Assembly: GCA_947631465.1 (NCBI GenBank)
Contig: CANRLK010000008.1
Span: forward strand, 1-49,971
DNA: 49,971 nucleotides
Direction of reading: 5' to 3'
Origin: an uncultured Clostridia bacterium
GTDB taxonomy: Bacteria; Bacillota; Clostridia; Christensenellales; Borkfalkiaceae
The stretch's first letter is position 1. Every line of letters begins with the position of its first letter. Both the position numbers and the translations under genes were made by a program. Of the stretch, positions 33,001 to 40,467 are shown one piece after another. The notes beneath the pieces are model-generated. The model saw only the letters and a list, made by a program, of their open reading frames with translations. It was not told the DNA's origin and ran no database searches.

Positions 33001-34710
33001 TCCTTTATGGGCTTTTATAATGCCCTGAAAGAAGCCTATAACGATTTGATAGATGAGAAAACCGATAACGATGACGCGGCGAAGGAAAAAATAAAGTTTC
33101 TTATCGGTGAAGATGACGGAACAAATGGCGGGGAAAATCGGTTTTATGATAGCAGTTTCTTTTATCGGACGTTTTATAACCGCATGCTTTATAGATTGTT
33201 CAACAAGGCGAAGGACTACTATCAATATGGAAAGACGGATAATAACGGCGAGCTGATTTACCGTCATTTCCGTAGCGATCTGGTCGAAGAGAGATTCCGT
33301 GAGACCCTCTGCGATTTGGCGATGTCGAATGACGGGCGCGACGCTTTGCTCGACCAAGCAAAGTATGACGCCTTGGATAAAGTAATCAAGGGGTTGGAAG
33401 ACTACAAGAAAATCATTGCGATTTGGGAAAAAACGGATGATAAAGATTCCGAGGGAAATCCTATCACGCACCCTATGAAAGGTGAAGCTCAAACAGCCAA
33501 AAATGATGTGAAAGCGGCAATCACTGCCGTTACTGCGCTTAGAGATGGAATAAAGACCTGTGACGTGTGCTCTTCGGAACTTGAAACGTTGATCACGGCA
33601 GCGGAAGACGCTTTGGAGACTTTGAGCAAATTATTTGATAGTCATAAATCGAGCAATCAAGAAAAAGATCCAGGCGATTGGGACGCCGTCGATACAAGTG
33701 GTAAAAAGGGCGACATGCGAAAATTGCGCGATACGATCGATTATACCTATCAAAAAACGGTCGCTCTTTGCCGCGCAACGGCAAACTCGGGCGTTGAAAA
33801 CGCGCTCGACGAGCTTACAGTGAAGCTGAAAGAAACGGGTGCCGATCAAAAAACATTGGTAGATGAATTTGCCAAAAACATCAAGACCTATCTCGGCGAT
33901 CGTTGGAATAACAGGGATTCTGGGCACAACATTGAAAACTCCGAACAGCTCCGCAATGCCGCAAGAGGCTATGTAAATGGTATTGATACGGGGAAGGATG
34001 AGGATAGAGATGGTCATCTCGGCTTCATGTACGACTACGGCAACGATCATACAAATAGTAAAGGCGTAGACGAAAACCCCTATACGAACTCTAAGAACCC
34101 CGTTGCGGACAACAGCTATGTCGATAAAGATAACAAGATCTACAACAACGTGTTCCCGTATCACGAGAGCGCTTATACGCATTATTATCCGTTCCCGTTC
34201 GTATTTGGGCTTGAAGTAGAAGGCGATGACATTCCGACGACCTACGTTCTCTTCCATTACGGCGACTGGCTCACGGAAGATCTTTGGGCGGACGAAGAAT
34301 CGATAAAAGTCACAAATATGTTGTATGAAGCGTATACCGATGTGAAAAACGCCGAACAAGTAATGGCGGAGCTTGAAAAGAATAAAGAAAAGATCACTAC
34401 GGAAAATACAAAGGATGAAATTACTACCCTTTATAATGCGGTAAAAACTTGCGTAGAAAGCGTCGAAAAAGCGTTGGCTGCAACGGATCAGAAAGATGCG
34501 CTGAAATCGATCGGCGAGACGATTCAAGGCTGGATCGCCACGGGTGGCGATTTCGAAAAAATCAGTGAAGCGTTCAAAAAAGAGCAAGATAAAGAGACGG
34601 AGCTCACAGAAATCAAAAATAAATTTGAGGAACTTAAAACGACTTTGACGAACCTTGTGAGCGAAATCGATGCAGTCGTCGGGGACAATGTCGCAAAGGA
34701 TGGTGAGTAA
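30007..34710 (+). CDS. giant type IV prepilin-like protein with GLUG repeats
   Basis: A 1567-residue protein beginning with a class III prepilin leader: TRRGFSLAELLIVVAIIG, with cleavage expected after Gly12, Phe at +1 and Glu at +5, then a hydrophobic helix. Residues about 520-720 hold GLUG-type repeats (YVGGLIGFCEDEHIENC, YVGGLIGCITG, YVGGLVGFIKED), which form beta-solenoid-like folds in surface proteins. From about residue 850 the sequence is helical and charged, and the DNA (about 32700-34650) becomes clearly AT-richer. Ordinary pilins have 120-200 residues, so this resembles a pilus-tip adhesin built on a prepilin stem. It is the first gene of a four-prepilin operon. GGAGGGG at 29997 sets ATG 30007. 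Pilus motor and peptidase genes are not in the window. Confidence 0.88.
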   Translation: MTLQKHRKTRRGFSLAELLIVVAIIGVLAGIAFVFINPKDIDYVEYNRSAEAIATAVQNRLTEIRNTGDMSTLRALGEQLTGSESMTSMAESTDAEAKKGGYRYLFNYSKDASGTITKNTLMSYILPFGAIDPDIADGYFAVIFQSDTGMCQEVFYSPNEFETCTVDYLLTLRGNENADKRKKANVGYYLGEADDQEIAFANLPTPQLTITNYEELVLQIKIPKVKQLADKKLGLLISLTDKGGEAFSKEKLSLTQTAIYSTFPLGDSLTGVGKPVILSEPQNQEIVTDSTYTMILDTVKTCDTVDSNVALAKTPTDKFENWAMRSDATAREGDKDKPFQLGDNSVITVTVYCLYNENDKNYSQDFPVDPTFLPRSASLTFNGWFNNYNDKTVEIACGRHLQNLNNLTELRPNLESYLPEVTEKDGNYTYGDHNYGMAHAYTNGTSDGDPTVSSDDIDEKYDRKGYVKRIEKAKQINAIDFDNDGWKEKGQQILFTPVNLPKDFYYYGNYLTISHLKVDAPFYAGLFGYVYHVRLYDILLVNPSVKSQMTAHFSELYEMGVGALIGTSRDSSHINNCQVYMTQENGKYDPEKYRVTGECYVGGLIGFCEDEHIENCSASVYTGYQKDAKREDGSDISSRYVGGLIGCITGDSKLENCYAAGNLSGEYVGGLVGFIKEDSDPSGDDYRIESCYTAGHIEYATVEAAGILGRIYELAGNAKGAVSVYGNYCVVIYGTESGKTAVGTPNYRWDCKTKDGETVPIYGTFKGDGFEWISTDDMGFSDVYLTGRYGDDTFFAGAVFKNDNKNYYIAQKGIYYSNSPYFTALNDEVEDLLTKIQGDATSKNLSTDIANAKDKVFWLKKLETLEELKRMMEEIIYEVDNETGKDAEGIPYNEGGYGDYETKEIEVDGKKVTVEDTEKSKYTKDLYLVTKRAKIEQDEDTSEGTVKLTVVQAIHAIYNKKYPVTENGVTTEKTLDELNYGGSDSQFQDTNKYLNGDYSFMGFYNALKEAYNDLIDEKTDNDDAAKEKIKFLIGEDDGTNGGENRFYDSSFFYRTFYNRMLYRLFNKAKDYYQYGKTDNNGELIYRHFRSDLVEERFRETLCDLAMSNDGRDALLDQAKYDALDKVIKGLEDYKKIIAIWEKTDDKDSEGNPITHPMKGEAQTAKNDVKAAITAVTALRDGIKTCDVCSSELETLITAAEDALETLSKLFDSHKSSNQEKDPGDWDAVDTSGKKGDMRKLRDTIDYTYQKTVALCRATANSGVENALDELTVKLKETGADQKTLVDEFAKNIKTYLGDRWNNRDSGHNIENSEQLRNAARGYVNGIDTGKDEDRDGHLGFMYDYGNDHTNSKGVDENPYTNSKNPVADNSYVDKDNKIYNNVFPYHESAYTHYYPFPFVFGLEVEGDDIPTTYVLFHYGDWLTEDLWADEESIKVTNMLYEAYTDVKNAEQVMAELEKNKEKITTENTKDEITTLYNAVKTCVESVEKALAATDQKDALKSIGETIQGWIATGGDFEKISEAFKKEQDKETELTEIKNKFEELKTTLTNLVSEIDAVVGDNVAKDGE

Positions 34711-34711
34711 T

Positions 34712-35593
34712 GTGAAGCATACGATCAAACAAAAATTCAGACGCGGGGCGTCGATCGCGATCGCGCTGCTCATCTTTCTGCTTTGCGCGCTTGCGGGCGT
34801 CTCCGCGCTCATGATGGCGGCTTCCAACGCAGGACGCTACTCCCATAAGAGCGAACAGGATTATTACTCCGTCTCTTCTGCCGCACTCTATTTCGTGGAC
34901 TTATTCGCAAGTAGTACCTTGACCTATACGTCCAAACAAATAGCGTTCGAGTACAAGCGGGAGTGGACGTTCGACGCCGCTACGGAAGGAAGCGACCCCG
35001 CCAATCAGCACAATTCCACAGACAGCTACAATCTCACGATCCCAACGGAGTCGGGCTCAATGAGCGGCGGGAGTTACACGTTTAGGACGGAAAGTGGAAA
35101 AACAGACGGATTCAAACTTCAAAGCATTATCTGCGGACAGTGCGATAAGATCGTTCCCTATCTCAACATTCCCGACGAATGGTATGCAAGGGTCAAGGAT
35201 AACGAAGGCGATCCGCCGAAAAGACCCGCTGCTCCCGAGCCCGTCACCGATAAATTTACCTTCACCATGAAGGATTATCCTCAATTCGGCACGGTGACAT
35301 GCACCATGCGCATGGAAGCCAACTACGATCTTCTCTTCACCTTTTTAAGCGAGAGCGGCGGATATTCCATTACCCTCTATTGGGTTGCCGAAGTAGATCC
35401 CGCGATCGTGGCGAAAGATCCCGAATACGTTTATGCCGATGTCGACGAAACAAACAACTTTAAGAAGGGATATTTGAGGCAAATTTCCACCTTAATTGTC
35501 ACGGTAAAATGGAGAAAATCCAACATAACCATTTCAAGAGGCGAGACGGTCGATACTTTTACGGAGGGTGAAAAAAATGAAGAAACTGCTTAA
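34712..35593 (+). CDS. PilX-like minor pilin/pseudopilin-like protein
   Basis: A 293-residue protein with a basic N terminus and hydrophobic helix, RRGASIAIALLIFLLCALAG, like PilX/GspK N termini, then a secreted domain. It lacks Glu at +5, as GspK-type tip proteins do. The extracellular part has a Cys pair (ICGQC) and many aromatic residues. Start GTG 34712 is favoured by GGTGAG 5 bases upstream; ATG 34700 is possible. It follows the giant prepilin by one base and overlaps the next gene. Confidence 0.75.
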   Translation: MKHTIKQKFRRGASIAIALLIFLLCALAGVSALMMAASNAGRYSHKSEQDYYSVSSAALYFVDLFASSTLTYTSKQIAFEYKREWTFDAATEGSDPANQHNSTDSYNLTIPTESGSMSGGSYTFRTESGKTDGFKLQSIICGQCDKIVPYLNIPDEWYARVKDNEGDPPKRPAAPEPVTDKFTFTMKDYPQFGTVTCTMRMEANYDLLFTFLSESGGYSITLYWVAEVDPAIVAKDPEYVYADVDETNNFKKGYLRQISTLIVTVKWRKSNITISRGETVDTFTEGEKNEETA

Positions 35594-35909
35594 AAAACTG
35601 AAAAACAAAAAGGGCGAATCATTCGTTGAGATCTTGATCTCCGTGCTCATCGCCGCGTTCGGGTGCTTGCTCATTGCAACGCTCTATTCCGCTGCCATGA
35701 GTTTGAACGTACAGGCTTCCAAAATGGACGACAACTTTTATAAGAGCATTTCCGAAATGGAGCAAATGTTTGACGGACAAGCGCAGATAAATGACGACAA
35801 AGACCATAAAGTCACCGTTACCGAGGATGGTGGAGGAAATCCGTTCGAAGATGGCGTCTATGTTTACGGAGACAAAGACGGGGGAAATTACGCTTACAGG
35901 AGAGACTAA
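35577..35909 (+). CDS. PilV-like minor prepilin
   Basis: A 110-residue prepilin-like protein. KKGESFVEILISVLIAAFG gives the leader and helix; cleavage after Gly13 would leave Glu at +1 and Glu at +5, the first of which is unusual. The soluble part is small and acidic. GGAGGGTGA precedes ATG 35577, which overlaps the previous gene by 17 bases. Third member of the prepilin operon. Confidence 0.75.
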   Translation: MKKLLKKLKNKKGESFVEILISVLIAAFGCLLIATLYSAAMSLNVQASKMDDNFYKSISEMEQMFDGQAQINDDKDHKVTVTEDGGGNPFEDGVYVYGDKDGGNYAYRRD

Positions 35910-36566
35910 ATGAGAAAGTTATTCGGCAGAAAGGGCTTTACGCTTGCCGAGGCGCTCATCGCGACGGCGATTTTGGCGTTGTTCGTCTCTATGGCGATCG
36001 TGGGGACGTCGGGGCTCTTCGGCACGGGCGAGGAAATGATGGCGGTTTCTAAGGCGGCTGTGCTCGGCTCGGACGTGATGAAAGTCATCACCAATGAACT
36101 GCGCTTCGGCGAATCCTTCAAATTTGAAACAAAAGACGCGACAAGCGGCGATTCGATCACATACGACAGCACGACGTACGGCGAAGGAACTTCGATGAAG
36201 ATAAGCGGCGATTCGAAGAGAAAAGGAGAGCTTTTGATCGTTTCCTCGCCGAAAAACTTTGTTGAAACAGGCGCAGAGGACGGAACGGGAAAGTCGGATA
36301 AGAGTTTTTATCCGATCAGTTCTTCCTCGTACGACGAGGTATGGATCAAATCGATTATGTTTACGATCGAGACAAAAGTCGAAAAAGTCAAAGATGAGGA
36401 GAATATAAAGGAAGAAGACAAAAGGAAGCGGCAGGTCATAAGTTGCACGGTTGCGGTTACTTCGGACGGGACAAACACGCTTTGGGAAAAGACGGTGACA
36501 ATCGTTCCGATTTCGCAAAAGACGGAGCTCTTTCTCACGGAATCCGCAACCAATCAAGGTGGCTGA
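35910..36566 (+). CDS. PilW-like prepilin
   Basis: A 218-residue protein with a textbook prepilin start, GRKGFTLAEALIATAILALF: cleavage after Gly9, Phe at +1, Glu at +5. The exported domain is beta-rich and contains a Lys/Glu-rich stretch near residue 165. The start codon directly follows the previous stop, with CAGGAGAG upstream. Last gene of the prepilin operon; a terminator follows. Confidence 0.85.
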   Translation: MRKLFGRKGFTLAEALIATAILALFVSMAIVGTSGLFGTGEEMMAVSKAAVLGSDVMKVITNELRFGESFKFETKDATSGDSITYDSTTYGEGTSMKISGDSKRKGELLIVSSPKNFVETGAEDGTGKSDKSFYPISSSSYDEVWIKSIMFTIETKVEKVKDEENIKEEDKRKRQVISCTVAVTSDGTNTLWEKTVTIVPISQKTELFLTESATNQGG

Positions 36567-36667
36567 GAAGAGATTTCGCTTAATAGATAGCATACACCGA
36601 AACGTTTTGAATGGAACGAATATTTAATTTTGCTCACTCTCTCTTAACGTTTTCCAATAAAGGGGGG

Positions 36668-36700
36668 CATGGGTCTGTTCTTTTTGACCCATGTCTCTCT
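36668..36700 (+). terminator. terminator of the prepilin operon
   Basis: CATGGGTC (36668-36675) pairs with GACCCATG (36686-36693), followed by TCTCTCTTTG. Confidence 0.7.
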
Positions 36701-36706
36701 TTGTAT

Positions 36707-36752
36707 TTCGAACGAAATCTTTCTTCGCTTTGCTTGAAAGATTTCGTTCGAA
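36707..36752. other. 17-base perfect inverted repeat
   Basis: 36707-36723 pairs without mismatch with 36736-36752 around a 12-base loop. There is no T-run on either side. It could be a second, weaker terminator or the mark of a small inserted element. Confidence 0.5.
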
Positions 36753-36819
36753 GAAACTGACTTTGTACATCAATTGAGACGGTTCTCAATGTTCGCTTCT
36801 TCGGACAATAAGCCGTAGG

Positions 36820-37105
36820 AATGCGGCAAATTGAGTGCGCTTATGGAAAATGCGATTTCCCAACGCGCAGGAAATTAGAATTGACACCCCTTTTGACGCG
36901 CAAATGCGGCGCGCCACTTTCCCCTGATAGGGGACAGCAAGTGGGGGTGGCGATGCTCACCCAAGCAAGGCGATAAGTTTGGATTTCCAATGCGCCGCCC
37001 TCGTTGAGGTTACGACAAACTTTCACTTCGCGGCGGCGCAGAGAGTGAAGGCGTAAAAGCACGCAAAAAAAGCGCTGCGGGGTTCGGGACACATCGCAAG
37101 AAAGG
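36820..37105. repeat. repeat island 2, no gene
   Basis: Contains a 68-base stretch (36823-36890) almost identical to the reverse complement of 43924-43992, a full palindromic repeat (36885-36942) and the 160-base element with the GTTCGGGACAC end (36943-37100). The end hairpin of the last element is cut short at about 37100, just before the MATE gene end. Confidence 0.75.
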
Positions 37106-37110
37106 GTTTA

Positions 37111-38544
37111 TCAATAAGGAAATATCGCGGGAGTGTCCTCACATATTTCTGCCTTTTCCCGTTCTGCCGTTTCGAGCCGTCCGAGCTTCCGATATACATA
37201 AACCATCACGGGCGCGGTGATCAAAAGCGCCAGCGTGTCCGCGATCGGAGCTGCCCAGGCAACGCCCATCACGCCCAATCCGATCGGAACGGTCAATGCG
37301 CAGACGATCACCAAAATATCCCGTAAAAACGAGAGCGGTGCGGAAATTTTTGCCTCGCCCATTGACTGTGTGAAGATCGCGCACACCTTCTGCAAACAGG
37401 TAAATACGATCAACATCAAATAAATTCGAATACAGGGGATCGCAAACTCCATATACAGTGCAGAATCAAGCCCTTCTCCGCCGCCTGCGCCGAACATCTT
37501 GATAAACACCTGCGGGATCGCCTCAAAAAACAGTGTGCAGGCAAGGCATATCCCGCCCGTCCAAAGCAGGATGAGCCGAAAGAGCTTCTTCACTCTGTCA
37601 AACTTTTTCGCGCCGAAATTGTAGCCCACGATTGGCTGTGCGCCTGCGGCGATCCCGATCGCAACATTCAGCACGATTTGGAACAACTTCATGATGACGA
37701 CAAACGCCGCAAGCGGAATGTCCGCGCCGAATTTGCTCGCCATGCCGTATTTCACAAAGAGCAGGTTATTTGTGATCGTCGTCGCAACGATGCAAAGCTG
37801 CGTCAAAAAGCTCGAAAGCCCAAGCGCCATGATCTTTCTCAAAATCCCAAGATCGGGCACAAAACTTTTCAGCCCCACGCGAAAATTTTTGCTTCTGAAA
37901 AGATAGCAAACGCAGATGACAAAGCTCACAAATTGCCCCAAGATCGTGGCATAAGCCGCGCCTTGAATCCCGAGATCGAGTGCGTAGATCGCGATCGGGT
38001 CGCCGATGATGTTCAAGACCGCGCCGACGGTCATGGAAAGCATCGCATATCTCGGCGCGCCGTCCGCCCGTATGACCGCGGCAAGGCAGTTTTGGACGAG
38101 CGCGATCGGCATCATCGCAAAGATAATTCTTCCATAGTCGCGCGAGAGCGTCAGATTTGCCTCTGTCCCGCCGAGGAGCATTAAGAGCCCGTCGCCCCAG
38201 AGATAGGCGGTCAAGATCACGGCACAGCCCGTCAAAAAGGTGAAGAGCATCGCGTTCCCGATCCCGCGGTGGATCTTGTCGCGCTCGCCCTTCCCCAAGG
38301 AGACGGACATCCACGCCGCCGCGCCGTCGCCGAAAAAGAGGGACAGCCCCCAGCCGACCACCGTGATCGGAAAAATGACCCCCGTCGCCGCATTGCCCAA
38401 ATAGCCGAGCTTGCTGTTTCCGACGAAAATTTGGTCGACAATGTTGTAAAGACAGGAGATGATCAACGACAAAATGCACGGCAGCGCAAATTTCAATAGC
38501 AATTTCCCGACCTTTTCTTTGCCCAAATACTCGCTGTTTTCCAT
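37111..38544 (-). CDS. MATE family efflux transporter
   Basis: A 477-residue protein with about 12 membrane helices in two homologous halves, the MATE layout; MATE proteins export drugs or small cations using Na+ or H+ gradients. The N-terminal motif LALPCILSLIISCLYNIVDQIFVG is typical. Start is ATG 38544, with GGAGG 5 bases upstream; the longer upstream frame runs into the structured leader. Expression is probably controlled by the leader at 38569-38679, as seen for MATE genes under riboswitches. A repeat island follows the gene. Confidence 0.93.
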   Translation of the reverse strand: MENSEYLGKEKVGKLLLKFALPCILSLIISCLYNIVDQIFVGNSKLGYLGNAATGVIFPITVVGWGLSLFFGDGAAAWMSVSLGKGERDKIHRGIGNAMLFTFLTGCAVILTAYLWGDGLLMLLGGTEANLTLSRDYGRIIFAMMPIALVQNCLAAVIRADGAPRYAMLSMTVGAVLNIIGDPIAIYALDLGIQGAAYATILGQFVSFVICVCYLFRSKNFRVGLKSFVPDLGILRKIMALGLSSFLTQLCIVATTITNNLLFVKYGMASKFGADIPLAAFVVIMKLFQIVLNVAIGIAAGAQPIVGYNFGAKKFDRVKKLFRLILLWTGGICLACTLFFEAIPQVFIKMFGAGGGEGLDSALYMEFAIPCIRIYLMLIVFTCLQKVCAIFTQSMGEAKISAPLSFLRDILVIVCALTVPIGLGVMGVAWAAPIADTLALLITAPVMVYVYRKLGRLETAEREKAEICEDTPAIFPY

Positions 38545-38568
38545 AAAAACCTCCGAAAAATGAGCAAA

Positions 38569-38679
38569 ACGGCACGCGTTTCCCGCCGTGCCGTCAAAAA
38601 ACAGAACAAAAAACGACACAATGCAGCAGCTCCCGTACCGTAGCAGATTTACGCGCAGACTTGCGCCACATGTGTCGTT
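38569..38679 (-). ncRNA. structured leader of the MATE gene, riboswitch candidate
   Basis: The transcript from the promoter at 38704-38732 can form a closing stem AACGACACA (38679-38671) with TGTGTCGTT (38620-38612), directly followed by TTTTTT, so the stem itself can act as a terminator. Between the halves is a compact fold with GGCGCAAGTCTGCGC and GGTACGGGAGCTGCTGC. A second hairpin with an 8-base stem, ACGGCACG...CGTGCCGT (38594-38569), lies before the ribosome site. This layout (aptamer-like fold, terminator, MATE gene) recalls the mepA-motif guanidine-IV class by context; I cannot confirm the class. Confidence 0.55.
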
Positions 38680-38703
38680 AAGCTCAATGAAATTTTCGGA
38701 TAC

Positions 38704-38732
38704 ATTTTATCACATCCCGCCCTGAAAGTCAA
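38704..38732 (-). promoter_or_regulatory. sigma-A promoter of the MATE gene
   Basis: Minus strand TTGACT (38732-38727), 17 bases, TAAAAT (38709-38704). The start codon is about 160 bases downstream, leaving a long structured leader. Confidence 0.85.
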
Positions 38733-38759
38733 GCGGAAAGCCGTCCCCGCAAGAAATTT

Positions 38760-39140
38760 TTACACGAGGGGTTTGGGATTGGGCTCGGGAATGGGAACGG
38801 GACGGATGGGGAACGGGTTGTCAGGTCCGTGCACGGGCGGCATCGGGTGCGGCTTTTCGGGCTTTTTGACCCGTCCGCCTTTTTTGAAGCCGCCTTGCTT
38901 CGGCGCCTTTTGCCCGTCCGAGGGCTTGTCGCCGTCTTGCGGTGTTTCGGGAGCTTCGCCATTCGATTCTTCATGTTCTTCGGGCGCGAGCTCAAACGTC
39001 TCGTCCGTTTCTTCGGGGAGTTCGGTCACGGTTTTTTCCTGCGTGCCGCGCATGGGAACGGTATCTTTTCCGCATGCCGCCGCTGCGATCAATAGACATA
39101 AGGGCGCCAACATGAGCGCGCAAAGTTGGATCTTTTTCAT
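38760..39140 (-). CDS. small Pro-rich lipoprotein-like protein
   Basis: A 126-residue protein with signal peptide MKKIQLCALMLAPLCLLIAA and a probable lipidated cysteine (AAAC-GK, about residue 23; Ala at -3 is not the preferred residue). The rest is acidic, then Lys/Pro-rich with no predicted fold (the last 35 residues are full of P-x-P). No ribosome site is evident at ATG 39140. Family not recognised; likely a surface or wall-spanning tether. Confidence 0.6.
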   Translation of the reverse strand: MKKIQLCALMLAPLCLLIAAAACGKDTVPMRGTQEKTVTELPEETDETFELAPEEHEESNGEAPETPQDGDKPSDGQKAPKQGGFKKGGRVKKPEKPHPMPPVHGPDNPFPIRPVPIPEPNPKPLV

Positions 39141-39232
39141 ACCCGCAGTATGGGAAAAGGGAACTTTTTTATGCGTTTTTCGTCTTTGTTTCAAAATTGT
39201 ATGCAAAGGATGGAAAAACTTTCGTCAATTGC

Positions 39233-39261
39233 TTGCAAAATTTTCCGCAATATGATATAAT
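39233..39261 (+). promoter_or_regulatory. sigma-A promoter of the ABC importer operon
   Basis: TTGCAA (39233-39238), 17 bases, TATAAT (39256-39261), 150 bases before the start codon. Confidence 0.8.
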
Positions 39262-39267
39262 TCGATC

Positions 39268-39367
39268 GTTCCTGAGCGGAAAGAGCGATCTGACGGCGAA
39301 GGCGCGGAATCCGATGAGTCCTTTTGGAAACATTCTGCCCTTTTCGCCGTGCGAAGAGGGTTTTTTT
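39268..39367 (+). ncRNA. attenuator-like leader of the ABC importer, riboswitch candidate
   Basis: A strong intrinsic terminator, CCCTTTTCGC (39338-39347) with GCGAAGAGGG (39351-39360) and seven T, is mutually exclusive with a closing stem between ACGGCGAA (39293-39300) and TTCGCCGT (39343-39350). Inside that stem a small two-helix fold is possible (CGGAAT 39305-39310 with ATTCTG 39332-39337). This terminator/antiterminator logic is that of a riboswitch or attenuator. I do not recognise the aptamer class; it is not TPP, SAM, purine or cobalamin by inspection. Confidence 0.6.
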
Positions 39368-39411
39368 CTTCGGGAATGAGAAAAATACTTGTTAGGGAAA
39401 AGGAGATCCTT

Positions 39412-40467
39412 ATGAAAAAATTCGTGAAAAGTTTGTTGGCGTTTTCCTGCTGTGCGGCTGCCGCGGTGTCCGTTGCCGCATGCGGCGGCGGGAAAGAAGA
39501 TCTTCCCGACCTCATGGTCGTCGCGCCCGATGGTGCGCCCGCGCTCGCGCTCGTTAATGCGATCGCGGAAGAGGAGAGCCGCGTCGAAGATTCCTTCGAC
39601 TTCAAGATCGTGGACGCGAACAACATCGCAAGCTTCGTGACGGGCGATGCGCCCGAAGCGGATATTTGCATCATGCCCGTCAATGCCGCTGCAAAGCTGC
39701 TCGGAAGCGGGGACGTGTATCAAATGCTCGGCACGGTCACAAACGGCAACCTGTACTTTTTGACGACGGGAGAGCACGCGACCCTTACAGCCTCGGAAGA
39801 GCTGCTCAATGCCTCGCTTCTCGGCAAGAAGATCGGCGTCGTCAAGCTTGCAGACGTCCCCGGGCTCACCCTTCAAGTCGTGCTCAACCAATATCATGTC
39901 CCTTATCAAATTGTCGAGAGTACAGACGCTGCAACGGCAACCGACAAGGTCAATCTCATCGCATTCACGCCCGACAACGTCACGCCCGCGGGCGGGTGCG
40001 ACTATTATCTCTGCCCCGAACCCGCTGCGACCGCCAAGATCAACGGGACGGCAAAGAGCGAGACGCCCTTCAAGCTCGCAGGCGATCTTCAAGCGCTCTA
40101 CGGCGAAGAGGAGGGCTATCCCCAAGCCGTCGCCGTCGCGAAAAAGAGCGTCATCGAATCGAGAAAGTCCGACATCAACATCTTTCTCAGCTATATGAGA
40201 AGGAGCGAGGACTACCTTTCGGATGTCATGGCGACCACCGTTTTGCGTCATCTCGACGAGAACCGCGTGCAGGGGCTCACGCCTTCCTTCAACAAGAACA
40301 ACGTGACGAAAGAAGTCATCGAGCATTGCTCGGTCAGATTCCATGCCGCGGCGGCATATAAGGAAAAGGTCATCACCTTCTTGCAACAGCTCATGGAAGT
40401 CAACGCAAGTTCGACCGCGATCCCGTCCGACGCCTTCTTCTATAATTCGGATAGCGCAGAAGATTGA
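39412..40467 (+). CDS. ABC importer substrate-binding lipoprotein (NitT/TauT type)
   Basis: A 351-residue lipoprotein with signal peptide and lipobox VAAC-GGG (Cys about residue 25). The body (LMVVAPDGAPALALVNAIAEE, LLGKKIGVVKLADVPGLTLQVVL) has the layout of NMT1/SsuA-type binding proteins for sulfonates, nitrate, pyrimidines or similar small molecules. AGGAG is 7 bases before ATG 39412. It opens an operon with a permease (overlap 4 bases) and an ATPase. Transcription is likely controlled by the leader upstream; the ligand is unknown. Confidence 0.88.
   Translation: MKKFVKSLLAFSCCAAAAVSVAACGGGKEDLPDLMVVAPDGAPALALVNAIAEEESRVEDSFDFKIVDANNIASFVTGDAPEADICIMPVNAAAKLLGSGDVYQMLGTVTNGNLYFLTTGEHATLTASEELLNASLLGKKIGVVKLADVPGLTLQVVLNQYHVPYQIVESTDAATATDKVNLIAFTPDNVTPAGGCDYYLCPEPAATAKINGTAKSETPFKLAGDLQALYGEEEGYPQAVAVAKKSVIESRKSDINIFLSYMRRSEDYLSDVMATTVLRHLDENRVQGLTPSFNKNNVTKEVIEHCSVRFHAAAAYKEKVITFLQQLMEVNASSTAIPSDAFFYNSDSAED

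Noticed and set aside
39305-39335. Hammerhead ribozyme core (GATGAGTCC...GGAAAC)
   Set aside because: The required CUGAUGA is CCGAUGA here, the GAAA element is not followed by the right stem, and no three-helix junction with a cleavage triplet can be drawn.
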